Shown: positions 22,522 through 31,286, numbered from the stretch's first letter. The stretch: DNA of 50,376 bases from Nitrospinaceae bacterium (GCA_029261695.1 JAJDAV010000014.1:1-50376); one strand, 5' to 3'. Numbers and translations: made by a program. The notes: generated from the letters alone by a model not told the origin.

Positions 22522-22796
22522 AGTATCAAAAATTTCTTGAAAATGTTGAAGATGAAACAGAAAATCCGAAATGGAATATTCAAAATCATCCCGCACAAAA
22601 AGTCATTAAAAAATATCCTATTGGATTTGGCGAATGGGTTAAATGGCTTGATTTTCTTCTGACCATTCAAAAAAGCGGATACTTGCTTGATCAGGATAAC
22701 CTTTCCCCCCTTACCTGGAAAGGCTTGGCTCTCTTGCGCCAATGGCAGGAAAAACAAAACGATTCTTTAGCAAATCAATTTTTTAAAACCCAATAA
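22479..22796 (+). CDS. -1 frame extension of the tail assembly chaperone (T part of G-T fusion)
   Basis: After -1 slip at AAAAAAC (22473-22479) frame is open from CTG 22479 to TAA 22794-22796: LIGYLQDNVSGLEVEYQKFLENVEDETENPKWNIQNHPAQKVIKKYPIGFGEWVKWLDFLLTIQKSGYLLDQDNLSPLTWKGLALLRQWQEKQNDSLANQFFKTQ. No ORF-track entry. Confidence 0.85.
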   Translation: MIGYLQDNVSGLEVEYQKFLENVEDETENPKWNIQNHPAQKVIKKYPIGFGEWVKWLDFLLTIQKSGYLLDQDNLSPLTWKGLALLRQWQEKQNDSLANQFFKTQ

Positions 22797-22832
22797 ATTT
22801 ATATCCAACACTTTAATTCAGTGGAGGTAATT

Positions 22833-23024
22833 ATGTGTAGAGCAACTGATTGTATTGAAACAGAGGGTTCGCAATGGAATAAAAAGGCTTTGAAAGATAT
22901 TCGATTTTTTATGTCTTACCCCGAAATCATGGATGAGTGGGAAGAACCTTATATTAATAAATTAGTCAGGCAGATTGAACACATTAATATGTTTCGTGAA
23001 AATTTTGATCAAAGATTGTATTAG
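22833..23024 (+). CDS. Small hypothetical phage protein
   Basis: GGAGG SD then ATG at 22833: MCRATDCIETEGSQWNKKALKDIRFFMSYPEIMDEWEEPYINKLVRQIEHINMFRENFDQRLY. Confidence 0.6.
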   Translation: MCRATDCIETEGSQWNKKALKDIRFFMSYPEIMDEWEEPYINKLVRQIEHINMFRENFDQRLY

Positions 23025-23036
23025 TGCGGAGGTTTT

Positions 23037-24101
23037 ATGCCTGTAAATGTTTCGACTAAAATTGTCGTTGGTTTTGAAGACTGCTTGAATAATATTTCAA
23101 CACAGGCATTTAGTTCTTTAAGAAACAGCGGGAATTCTGGGGGTTTATTAAGTTCCTTATCTGAGAAATTTTGGGTTGGTAAGCACTTCAAATTAGAGGC
23201 ATTGCAAGAATCTAGATCAAACTCTCTCAAACCTACCAATATTCTGGGGTCAATGGCACATGAGGCCATTAATCCCCAGATTGTTCAGGGTTCCATACTT
23301 GCGGATGAAAGTTCAAACCTCCTCTTACCTTCCGCGGGTATGGAACCCTTTGCAACCGCAATGGAACATTTAATTAATGGTAACGGTTTTAATATAAATG
23401 GGTTAGCAATTGATAATTATATTACCCAGGCATTGGAGTTCTGGTTGAATGGAAGGCTCGATATAAAACTGCAAGATGCCTTTGACAGATTGTTATTGTT
23501 TACTCGGTATGCAGCAATCAGCATGGCCAAATCTTTTGGTCAGGCACTTTTTGAATTTTCCAGGATCTCCGTTGAGCTAAGTGAATCTTTAAGACTTTCT
23601 GGAATTATTCTGTTCAATAAATTTGAAGAAGGAATGTTGGGTGCAATTGAAGAACTAAAAGGTTTAATTAAATTATTTTTCATAGATTTTGAAACGGAAA
23701 TAATTGGTATTTCGGAAGCTAAGGTTGTCATCCTTGAAACAGCGGCTCAAAGAACAGGTGGATTTAATCCATTTTCCAGTATTCTAAATAAAAGTTTTTT
23801 TCTTTCAGGTCTTTCTGGCCCGAGTGCTGGAATCAGCTCCTCTCCAGGAATTCTTTCTCAACCTCTCAACCCCGGAATTAATATTTTTGGGAAAGAGAGA
23901 CATATTAAACCTCTTCAAATAAATAATATTAATCAATCGGGGACGGATAAATTTTCAGGCCGTAGAGAATTTGAGTATTTTCAGGTTGAAAATATAATCC
24001 TGAATGTTCCTAGTGATTTTAGTTCGCGGTTAACGGAACGCCAGTTTGCTGTTGAGCTTCGTGATGAAATAATTCGGTTAGACCGAAGAATGAGTGAATA
24101 A
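23037..24101 (+). CDS. Short tape-measure-like tail protein, copy A (diverged paralogue)
   Basis: Shares with 26156-27253: IVVGFEDCLNNISTQAF vs IKVGFEDQFTNLSQQAF; NYITQALEFWLNGRLDIKLQDAFDRLLLF vs QYVFDAFEFWLSGDLLAKLQDSFDGLVLF; LRDEIIRLDRRMS vs LRDEIHRLDRRMS. Confidence 0.75.
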   Translation: MPVNVSTKIVVGFEDCLNNISTQAFSSLRNSGNSGGLLSSLSEKFWVGKHFKLEALQESRSNSLKPTNILGSMAHEAINPQIVQGSILADESSNLLLPSAGMEPFATAMEHLINGNGFNINGLAIDNYITQALEFWLNGRLDIKLQDAFDRLLLFTRYAAISMAKSFGQALFEFSRISVELSESLRLSGIILFNKFEEGMLGAIEELKGLIKLFFIDFETEIIGISEAKVVILETAAQRTGGFNPFSSILNKSFFLSGLSGPSAGISSSPGILSQPLNPGINIFGKERHIKPLQINNINQSGTDKFSGRREFEYFQVENIILNVPSDFSSRLTERQFAVELRDEIIRLDRRMSE

Positions 24102-24134
24102 AAAACCAGATATAAAAATATTAAGGAAAAATAT

Positions 24135-24425
24135 ATGGACGTGTTAATAGAATCGAGCCGTTGGAAAGATAAATATTCTCAACAAGGCCTCGAAAGCCCG
24201 CCGATACATTGGGAATCTGTTACTCCACATGCTGTGAATAAATTGTCAAAAGTTTGTCGGGTTGTTTTTGTGGGTGTGCCAGGGGATCTTGAAGTTCAAA
24301 ACGTTGAAGGCGAAATAATAATCTTTAAAAATTGCCCGGCAGGATATGAAGCCAAAGGATTTTGGGTGCGTGTAGGTACGAACTCGACAGGGTCTGCTGC
24401 TGGCGACTATCTTGCAGGTGAGTAA
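24135..24425 (+). CDS. Small phage protein resembling the spike-base family seen in GTAs/phages
   Basis: VTP...L..VCRVVFVGVPGDLEVQNVEGEIIIFKNCPAGYEAKGFWVRVGTNSTGSAAGDYLAGE matches the general pattern (VTPsDs..L...Ra.yVG.aGdl.v...g..vtf..vpaG.....V..v.atGTtA) I recall for that family. Confidence 0.5.
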   Translation: MDVLIESSRWKDKYSQQGLESPPIHWESVTPHAVNKLSKVCRVVFVGVPGDLEVQNVEGEIIIFKNCPAGYEAKGFWVRVGTNSTGSAAGDYLAGE

Positions 24426-25210
24426 TGATGAAATTTGCGAGTTTATCTCAAACGGCAACAACTTCTCCTCTTTTATCCGGGTCGTTGCTAATATCAAGTG
24501 ATGCCCTGAAAATTTTTAAAGTGGATAAAAATGGTAATGAAATCGCCAACGCCATTCCTGTTAGTGCTTTTTCAACTGCCCAACGACCTCCTGATGGCCT
24601 TGCTCTCGACCCATCAGATAATTCTTTGTGGGTATCTACAGAATACAATAGTAGTGGTACGGGCATTGATATCCGGGTATGGAACTTAGATTTTGATACC
24701 GGTTCTCCAATCAGCTCTTTTGGAATTAATGAATTTGATAGCGGTGCAAATGAAATTGAGGGCATATGTGTAGACCCTTGGGATTATACACTTTGGTTGG
24801 TTGCAGATGGTGCTGGATCCATTAATCTATATCACTTGAATAGAAATGGTAGTTTGATTCAGACCTATGACCTTTCTTCACTGGGGATGAGTAGTCCTCA
24901 AGATGTATGCATCAATCCGGCATTACAACAACTTGTCATAACAGACAATACTTTTGGCACTCTGTTCTTCTTTGATATGGGGGTTAATTTTATAAGGTCT
25001 ATCGTTTTAGATAAGTTGGATCCGGTTCCAGTATCGCTGCAAGGCATTTCCTACGATCCTACGAATGGATTTTATTGGGTCACATATTACCTTCCAGAAG
25101 ACTGGATTGTTTTAATTGATCACGAGGGAAGACCTCAACATAAGTTTCAAAATACTAATTATACGGATATTTCTTACGCTAACCCGACTGGGATAGCGGT
25201 GAAATTATAA
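24425..25210 (+). CDS. Beta-propeller (NHL/SMP-30-like) protein in phage tail cluster
   Basis: Repeated PPDGLALDPSDNSLWVST, EIEGICVDPWDYTLWLVAD, PQDVCINPALQQLVITD, LQGISYDPTNGFYWVTY blades. Confidence 0.7.
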   Translation: MMKFASLSQTATTSPLLSGSLLISSDALKIFKVDKNGNEIANAIPVSAFSTAQRPPDGLALDPSDNSLWVSTEYNSSGTGIDIRVWNLDFDTGSPISSFGINEFDSGANEIEGICVDPWDYTLWLVADGAGSINLYHLNRNGSLIQTYDLSSLGMSSPQDVCINPALQQLVITDNTFGTLFFFDMGVNFIRSIVLDKLDPVPVSLQGISYDPTNGFYWVTYYLPEDWIVLIDHEGRPQHKFQNTNYTDISYANPTGIAVKL

Positions 25211-25294
25211 AACGTTAAATTAATTATAGCTGTAAAGGTCAGCGATTTCGTTTATCAGAACTGTTCAAAATATAAGTCCACTCCTTTCATCGGC

Positions 25295-25530
25295 AGGGCG
25301 GGCAAGCAGTTAGGTGAGTTTAAGGTGGGTGACAAATTCATCAAACAATATGTTTTCGATGCATTCGACTTCTGGCTGTCAGGCGATTTGTTTGTCAAGC
25401 TTGAAGACTCTTTCGGATGGTTTGCTTTTTTTATGTCGAACTCGGTAAGCAACCTTGCGGAAACTTTTACAAATGAGAGTAATGATTTAGCGGAAATGGT
25501 AGCGGGGCTTGGTATAAAAGATTGGAATTG
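25295..25530 (+). pseudogene. Truncated tape-measure fragment, copy C
   Basis: GEFKVGDKFIKQYVFDAFDFWLSGDLFVKLEDSFGWFAFFMSNSVSNLAETF vs copy B GDFKVGDKTINQYVFDAFEFWLSGDLLAKLQDSFDGLVLFMSNSASNLANTF; DNA similarity continues with 26530-26770. Confidence 0.85.
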
Positions 25531-25543
25531 ATTTTGGAATATT

Positions 25544-26119
25544 TTAAGGAAATAACCCATCCCAGCCCATGTATGCCAAACTTCCTATTAAAAGAAGCCC
25601 CCCAATAAATAAGCAAAAAATAATAAGTACTTGCTGAAAAGATAATTTATTTTCTTTTTTGAAGAATCGTGTTCCGCAATGAGGGCAATAACGGGAGTTT
25701 CTACTTAAGGGGTTTTCACATTCCCTGCAAGGGATCATATCCTTTGAATCATTTTTATAAATATCATCTTCTTTGAAGAATCGTGTTCCGCAATGAGGAC
25801 AATAGCGGGAGTTTTTACTTAAAGGGTTTTCACATTCCCTGCAAGGGATCATATCCTTTGAATCATTTTTATAAATATCATCTTCTTTGAAGAATCGTGT
25901 TCCGCAATGAGGGCAATAACGGGAGTTTCTACTTAAGGGGTTTTCACATTCCCTGCAAGGGATCATATCCTTTGTATCATTTTTATAAATATCATCTTCT
26001 TTGAAGAATCGTGTTCCGCAATGAGGGCAATAACGGGCATTTTTACTTAGAAGGTTATTGCATTCGCGGCAATTTATTTGGCTCATTATTGAGGGATATG
26101 GAGGTTTTTTAATTAACAA
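25544..26119 (-). CDS. Four-fold repeated zinc-ribbon protein with C-terminal transmembrane helix
   Basis: Four CRECxNxLSxNxRYCPHCGTRFFK units; C-terminal LSFQQVLIIFCLFIGGLLLIGSLAYMGW. Likely start at MSQINCREC. Confidence 0.85.
   Translation of the reverse strand: MLIKKPPYPSIMSQINCRECNNLLSKNARYCPHCGTRFFKEDDIYKNDTKDMIPCRECENPLSRNSRYCPHCGTRFFKEDDIYKNDSKDMIPCRECENPLSKNSRYCPHCGTRFFKEDDIYKNDSKDMIPCRECENPLSRNSRYCPHCGTRFFKKENKLSFQQVLIIFCLFIGGLLLIGSLAYMGWDGLFP
25661..26116. repeat. Near-identical coding tandem repeat, 114-bp period, about 4 copies
   Basis: gaagaatcgtgttccgcaatgagg begins at 25661, 25775, 25889, 26003 (exact 114-bp spacing = 38 aa). Confidence 0.9.
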
Positions 26120-26155
26120 TTATATCATAAGAAATAGTGGCAATTATTGAGGGTT

Positions 26156-27253
26156 TCGATGGCTATATCAACAACAGTACAAGCAAATATAAAAGTAGGG
26201 TTTGAAGATCAATTTACAAATCTGAGCCAGCAGGCATTTGAACAATTTAAGAAAAAAGCATCTGAAACATTTAATTCAATTTCTAACACCAACATTGGAA
26301 GTTTTTATAATTTAAAATCCGATTTAAGTTTGTTATTCAGCGGCTATAGTGCATTGGGAACATCTTTCGTAGAAATAAATGATAATTCAAAAAATTTAGT
26401 AAGAAGCCTTAAATCCCTTCCAAAAGAATCTTTAAAAATAGTTGCAAACTCTTTAAAGGCATTGAACCCGGCCTTAATTGCTCTAGGCCCACATCTATTA
26501 ACGGCAGCAGCGGCGATTGGCACGTTTGCCTTGGCCTGGGAAGCGGGCAAACTGTTAGGTGATTTTAAGGTTGGTGATAAAACTATCAACCAATATGTTT
26601 TCGATGCTTTCGAGTTTTGGCTTTCAGGTGATCTACTTGCCAAACTTCAAGACTCATTCGATGGTTTGGTTCTTTTCATGTCGAACTCGGCAAGCAACCT
26701 TGCCAACACGTTTATAAACGGAATCAATAGCCTTCCGGAAATGGTGGAAGGGCTTGGTCAGGCGATGCTTAATGCTGGCAGCGAGTTGGTAGATGGTTTT
26801 GGCAGTGCTGTTATTGGAAAATTAAAGGAGGTTAAAAATTCTGTCTTATCTCTTTTCACAGAAATAAAGGCCACCCTTTCTAAAATACCTTCCATCTCTG
26901 ATGTTACCAGTGGAGTGGGTAATATTATTGATGGTATAGGAGATTTAATTGGCGGGGGCGATTCAACCGGATCATCGGGTTCGGGAGGGAACGCGGGTTT
27001 TTCCATCCCCAAGTTTGATACGGGTATAGACCGGGTTCCCCGCGATATGCTCGCCATCATTCATAAAGATGAAGCGGTGCTCAATGCCGTCGATGCCCAA
27101 AAGTTTCGTTCTGGAAACCAGGGAGGTGCGGTAATTCAAAACCTCAATATTAATATTCCTCAAGGCATTGGTTTGAAACGAGAACAGTTTCGCCAATTGG
27201 CTATGGGCCTTCGAGACGAAATTCATCGTCTCGACCGACGTATGTCTCGCTAG
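26156..27253 (+). CDS. Short tape-measure protein, copy B
   Basis: Hydrophobic segment ALNPALIALGPHLLTAAAAIGTFALAWEAGKLLG; C-terminal tape-measure-like FDTGIDRVPRDMLAIIHKDEAVLNAVDAQKFR. Confidence 0.8.
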   Translation, partial: SMAISTTVQANIKVGFEDQFTNLSQQAFEQFKKKASETFNSISNTNIGSFYNLKSDLSLLFSGYSALGTSFVEINDNSKNLVRSLKSLPKESLKIVANSLKALNPALIALGPHLLTAAAAIGTFALAWEAGKLLGDFKVGDKTINQYVFDAFEFWLSGDLLAKLQDSFDGLVLFMSNSASNLANTFINGINSLPEMVEGLGQAMLNAGSELVDGFGSAVIGKLKEVKNSVLSLFTEIKATLSKIPSISDVTSGVGNIIDGIGDLIGGGDSTGSSGSGGNAGFSIPKFDTGIDRVPRDMLAIIHKDEAVLNAVDAQKFRSGNQGGAVIQNLNINIPQGIGLKREQFRQLAMGLRDEIHRLDRRMSR

Positions 27254-27384
27254 CGGCTATGCGTCACAACCAACAGGTCTATTCTTTTATAGCAATCCGA
27301 AATCAAAAAACATAAAACCTGGATGTTTCGTTTTTCCGGCGTGACGCTGGTCTGTGGTTAAAATTTAACTTTTAAATAAAAAAT

Positions 27385-28563
27385 ATGAAAATTATTGATT
27401 GGTTAAAGAATATCAGTACTAAAGAAAGTGCTGTCACTCGGGCTATGACTTTATGGCTTCCCGGGGGGCAGGGAGTTTCCCCAAAAACGGATTACCGGTC
27501 TCTGGCAAAAGAAGGGTTTACGCAGAATAGTGTGTTGTTTTCCTGCGTTAAAGAAATTTCTTCGGCTGTCGCCGGTGTTCCCTGGTCACTGTTTCGACGT
27601 TTGCCTAATGGAGAGCGGCGTGAGGTTTTACAACATCCCATACTGGATTTATTTGAACGGCCTAATCCCTTACAAGGAAAATTTGAATGGATCGAATCTG
27701 CCGCGAGTTTTCTTTATCTTTCGGGAAATGCATATATTGAATGTGTTGGCCCGGGTGACGGTTCGCCCAAAGAACTTTATGTTCTTCGACCTGATCGAAT
27801 GCGTGTTGTTCCCGATCCGGTTCATTTAGTGAGCGGATATGAATATACAGTTTCGGGACGAAAGGTTAAGTTTTCTTCTGAAAGTATTCTTCATCTTAAA
27901 TTATTTCATCCATTGGATGACTGGTATGGATTGTCTCCGGTAGAGGTTGCGGCTTTGGCAATCGACAAACTCAATAGTGGTGATAAATGGAATGCTTCTT
28001 TACTGCAAAATGCTGCGGTTCCTTCGGGTGCTTTGACTTGTAAACAACGATTGACTGATGAACAATTTGATCGATTGAAAACTGAAATGCGTCGGCAGAT
28101 TCAAGGGGTTAATAACGCACGCGAACCTTTACTACTAGAGCAAGATCTTGAGTGGAAGGAGCTGGGAATTTCTCCCAAAGATATGGACTGGATTGAAGGT
28201 TTAAAAATGAGTGCCTTACAGGTTGCGCAAATATATAACGTTCCGCCTGAGTTGATTGGTTTGGGTCCTGCGACTTATCAGAACCGTAAGGAAGCACGCA
28301 AGGCTTTGTATACGGAAGTGGTTTGTCCTTTTCTAAATCGTTTTCGCGATGCTCTAAATAATTGGTTAGTACCGCGTTTTTCAGAAAACCTTTTTTTGGA
28401 TTACAACAAAGATGGTATTGAAGCATTGTCAGAGGATCAGGAGGCTTTGTGGAATCGCGTTAACCAAAGTGATTTTTTAACGCTTAATGAAAAACGTCGC
28501 ATGGTGGGCTTCGATGAAGTTCCCGGAGGGGACAAGCTAATGCCAAAAAATATTTCTATTTAA
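27385..28563 (+). CDS. HK97-family portal protein
   Basis: NSVLFSCVKEISSAVAGVPWSLFRR, HPILDLFERPNP, LSGNAYIE, LRPDRMRVVPD, IYNVPPELIGLG. Confidence 0.95.
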   Translation: MKIIDWLKNISTKESAVTRAMTLWLPGGQGVSPKTDYRSLAKEGFTQNSVLFSCVKEISSAVAGVPWSLFRRLPNGERREVLQHPILDLFERPNPLQGKFEWIESAASFLYLSGNAYIECVGPGDGSPKELYVLRPDRMRVVPDPVHLVSGYEYTVSGRKVKFSSESILHLKLFHPLDDWYGLSPVEVAALAIDKLNSGDKWNASLLQNAAVPSGALTCKQRLTDEQFDRLKTEMRRQIQGVNNAREPLLLEQDLEWKELGISPKDMDWIEGLKMSALQVAQIYNVPPELIGLGPATYQNRKEARKALYTEVVCPFLNRFRDALNNWLVPRFSENLFLDYNKDGIEALSEDQEALWNRVNQSDFLTLNEKRRMVGFDEVPGGDKLMPKNISI

Positions 28564-28579
28564 TGAAGGTGAAAGTTTT

Positions 28580-29260
28580 ATGAAAGAGATTAAATCGTTT
28601 CCATTCAAAATGGACGCAATTAATGATGCAGGTGAGTTTTGCGGTTACGCTTCTACATTCGGGTCTATCGATCTGGGTGGTGACGTGGTGGTAAAAGGCG
28701 CATATAAAAAAACATTGATTGAGAGTAAGGGACGATTCCCTATTCTCGACCACCACGATCCCACCCGCCAAATTGGTTGGAATGTAGAAGCTCATGAAGA
28801 CGAACGTGGTTTATTTGTACGTGGCTTGCTCGACTTGAATGTTACTGCGGCAAAGGAACGTCATAGTTTAATGAAAATGGCGCAGAACATTGGCGGAAGG
28901 ACCGGGCTTTCCATCGGTTTTCGGGTTATTAAAGAAGAGGCCGATAACAAACGTCCTGAAATCCGCCTGCTTAAAGAAATTCAACTCATGGAATACAGTG
29001 TTGTTACGTTTCCGATGAACCGCCAGGCAGGGGTCATCAGCGTGAAAGCCAAAGAAGAATTGATCGGCCAGTTTTTAAAAAACGCCGTAGGAATGGATCC
29101 GAGGCAGACTCGGCTGGCGATTCGCAATTTAAAATCACTCCTTATCAGGAAAAATGAGCCGGGTTTGACCCACTCTTTTGGCAAAGGAGCCGATTTTAAG
29201 GGAAAAGGGATGCTGCGGCAATCCCTTCAAAGGCTATTGAATGATGTAAGACAAGCATAA
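28580..29260 (+). CDS. HK97-family prohead protease
   Basis: GYASTFGSIDLGGDVVVKGAYKKTL, DHHDPTRQIGW, GGRTGLSIGFRV, LMEYSVVTFPMNRQA. Confidence 0.93.
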   Translation: MKEIKSFPFKMDAINDAGEFCGYASTFGSIDLGGDVVVKGAYKKTLIESKGRFPILDHHDPTRQIGWNVEAHEDERGLFVRGLLDLNVTAAKERHSLMKMAQNIGGRTGLSIGFRVIKEEADNKRPEIRLLKEIQLMEYSVVTFPMNRQAGVISVKAKEELIGQFLKNAVGMDPRQTRLAIRNLKSLLIRKNEPGLTHSFGKGADFKGKGMLRQSLQRLLNDVRQA

Positions 29261-29377
29261 TTTACTTAAAACAACCCAATTTACCCTCGTTTGGCCCAAA
29301 TAATTATGAAAAGGTTCCTTATTATATAGGTACTTTCATAAGGTGCCTGCGGGGGTTTCTTTTTGAAGGAGAATGAC

Positions 29378-30568
29378 ATGGAAGAGATCAAACAGCTCGT
29401 AGAAGAGCTCAACCAGGCATTTTTGGAACACAGAAGCAAAAATGACCAACGTTTATCGGAAATTCAGAAAAAGGGATATGCCGACCCAGTTTTAGAAGAA
29501 CAGGTAGACCGTATTGCTAAAGAGATACAAAACCTTACGGAAGTGAAACAGCGCATTGAAAAAGTTGAGACCAAATTGAATCGCCCCGCAATGGCAGAAC
29601 ATGAAAACCTAGACCCCCACTCAAATGCAAGGAAGCAGGCTGTGGTGCATTACCTTAGAAAAGGTGAGGGGCTATTATCTGCGGATGAAGTCAAATTACT
29701 TTCTTCGGATAGTGATCCGGACGGTGGTTATTGGATGACTCCTGAAATTTCTGAACGCGCGGTTCAAAAAGTTTATGAGACTTCTCCGATGCGCAATATC
29801 GCTACGGTAGAAACTATTTCAAGTGATGCTTTGGAAATTCCTGAAGATCTTAACGAAGCGGACAGTGGTTGGACCAGTGAACGTGCATCTCGTCCTGAAA
29901 CAAACACTCCGCAGATTGGTGTTCGCCGCATTCCAGTGCATGAACTTTATGCGATGCCAAAAGCAACGCAAACATTGCTCGATGATTCACGCATTGATGT
30001 CGAAACCTGGTTATCAATGAAGATCGCGGACAAAATGTCGCGCATAGAAAATTCATCCTTCGTAAACGGGGATGGTTCTGGAAAACCTCGTGGAATTCTT
30101 ACCTACCTGGCGGGGACAAACAATCCGGGAGAGGTTCAACAAATTAATACTGGAAATGCCAGCTCATTGACAGCTGATGGGCTTCGCACTCTTTTTTATG
30201 CATTGAAAAGTCCATACATTCCCAATGCAAGGTGGCTTATGTCCCGAAGCGCGATTGAAGAAGTCTCAAAATTAAAAGACTCCAGCGGTTCTTATATTTG
30301 GCAACCCGGTTTCCAAGAAGGCGAACCACAAACGTTGTTGGGCCATCCCATTGAACGTATGGAAGATATGCCGCAAGTTGCAGCGAATTCTTTGTCTGTA
30401 GCATTTGGTGATTTTAGTCAGGCTTATACCATTGTTGATCGGATGGGATTACGTGTTTTACGTGATCCATTCAGTTCCAAACCCTTTGTATTGTTTTACA
30501 CCACAAAACGCACCGGTGGCGATGTGACTAATTTCGAAGCTTTTGCCATTCAGAAAACTGCTGCATAG
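29378..30568 (+). CDS. HK97-family major capsid protein
   Basis: N-terminal coiled coil, then SDPDGGYWMTPEISERAV, SSFVNGDGSGKPRGIL, WLMSRSAIEEVSKLKDSSGSYIWQPG, FGDFSQAYTIVDRMGLRVLRDPF. Confidence 0.95.
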   Translation: MEEIKQLVEELNQAFLEHRSKNDQRLSEIQKKGYADPVLEEQVDRIAKEIQNLTEVKQRIEKVETKLNRPAMAEHENLDPHSNARKQAVVHYLRKGEGLLSADEVKLLSSDSDPDGGYWMTPEISERAVQKVYETSPMRNIATVETISSDALEIPEDLNEADSGWTSERASRPETNTPQIGVRRIPVHELYAMPKATQTLLDDSRIDVETWLSMKIADKMSRIENSSFVNGDGSGKPRGILTYLAGTNNPGEVQQINTGNASSLTADGLRTLFYALKSPYIPNARWLMSRSAIEEVSKLKDSSGSYIWQPGFQEGEPQTLLGHPIERMEDMPQVAANSLSVAFGDFSQAYTIVDRMGLRVLRDPFSSKPFVLFYTTKRTGGDVTNFEAFAIQKTAA

Positions 30569-30646
30569 CAGTACCTCAGCTTAAGTTCTTAATCCTTTTA
30601 ATGAAAGGGTTGGAGCGATAAATAAATAATCCATACGGAGACGGAA

Positions 30647-31024
30647 ATGAAAGATTTTAAGAATAATTTTGATGTTGTCAATTCCATTGACCCAGATGAT
30701 TACATAGCAGATGAAAATGGGACAGGAGTGGACCTTCGTGGTTTTGATGGATCAGCCATAGTGTTCAGTGTAGGTACGGTGACTGATGGTACTCATACTC
30801 CGAATATTCAGGAATCGGATGATAATTCCAATTGGAGTGATATCAGTGCAGACGATCAGCATGGTTCATTGGTTGATTTTGTTTCTGATACTAATCAGCT
30901 TGTTGGATACAGAGGAAACAAGCGATACCTTCGTGCAGTGCTAACGATTAGCGGGGCTACTACAGGTGCGCAGGCTGCGGCATTGGTTGCTCGTGGTGTT
31001 CCACATCATTCTCCTGTTAATTGA
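30647..31024 (+). CDS. Hypothetical virion protein downstream of capsid
   Basis: 125 aa beta-rich protein; VGTVTDGTHTPNIQESDDNSNWSDIS; in head gene block. Confidence 0.6.
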   Translation: MKDFKNNFDVVNSIDPDDYIADENGTGVDLRGFDGSAIVFSVGTVTDGTHTPNIQESDDNSNWSDISADDQHGSLVDFVSDTNQLVGYRGNKRYLRAVLTISGATTGAQAAALVARGVPHHSPVN

Positions 31025-31078
31025 TTTTAAAATTCCTCTTTCCTGGTTCGCCGGGAAAGGGGGGAACCGGACGTTTTT

Positions 31079-31282
31079 ATGAAAATTAAGATGCTTAAAA
31101 CCCGACAAGGGTCACCGGATGGTATTTCAGTTCATACCTATTGCGCGGAAGATATTGTTGAAATTCCCGAGGAACTTGCAAAAGTTTTTATTCGCAAGCG
31201 TTGGGCTAAAAATATGGAATCTAAAAATCTGGGTAATGCTCCTGAAAATAAAAGAGCCAGAGCCCGAAAAAAAAGTGGCTAA
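31079..31282 (+). CDS. Small hypothetical phage protein
   Basis: 67 aa in-line ORF between head genes. Confidence 0.5.
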   Translation: MKIKMLKTRQGSPDGISVHTYCAEDIVEIPEELAKVFIRKRWAKNMESKNLGNAPENKRARARKKSG

Positions 31283-31286
31283 TAAC

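Noticed and set aside
22062-22757. 231-aa minus-strand ORF
   Set aside because: Antisense to the well-supported chaperone and its -1 extension; no recognisable domain.
25661-26116. Regular about 114-bp repeats resembling an array
   Set aside because: Not CRISPR: units are contiguous with no unique spacers and encode in-frame zinc-ribbon repeats on the minus strand.
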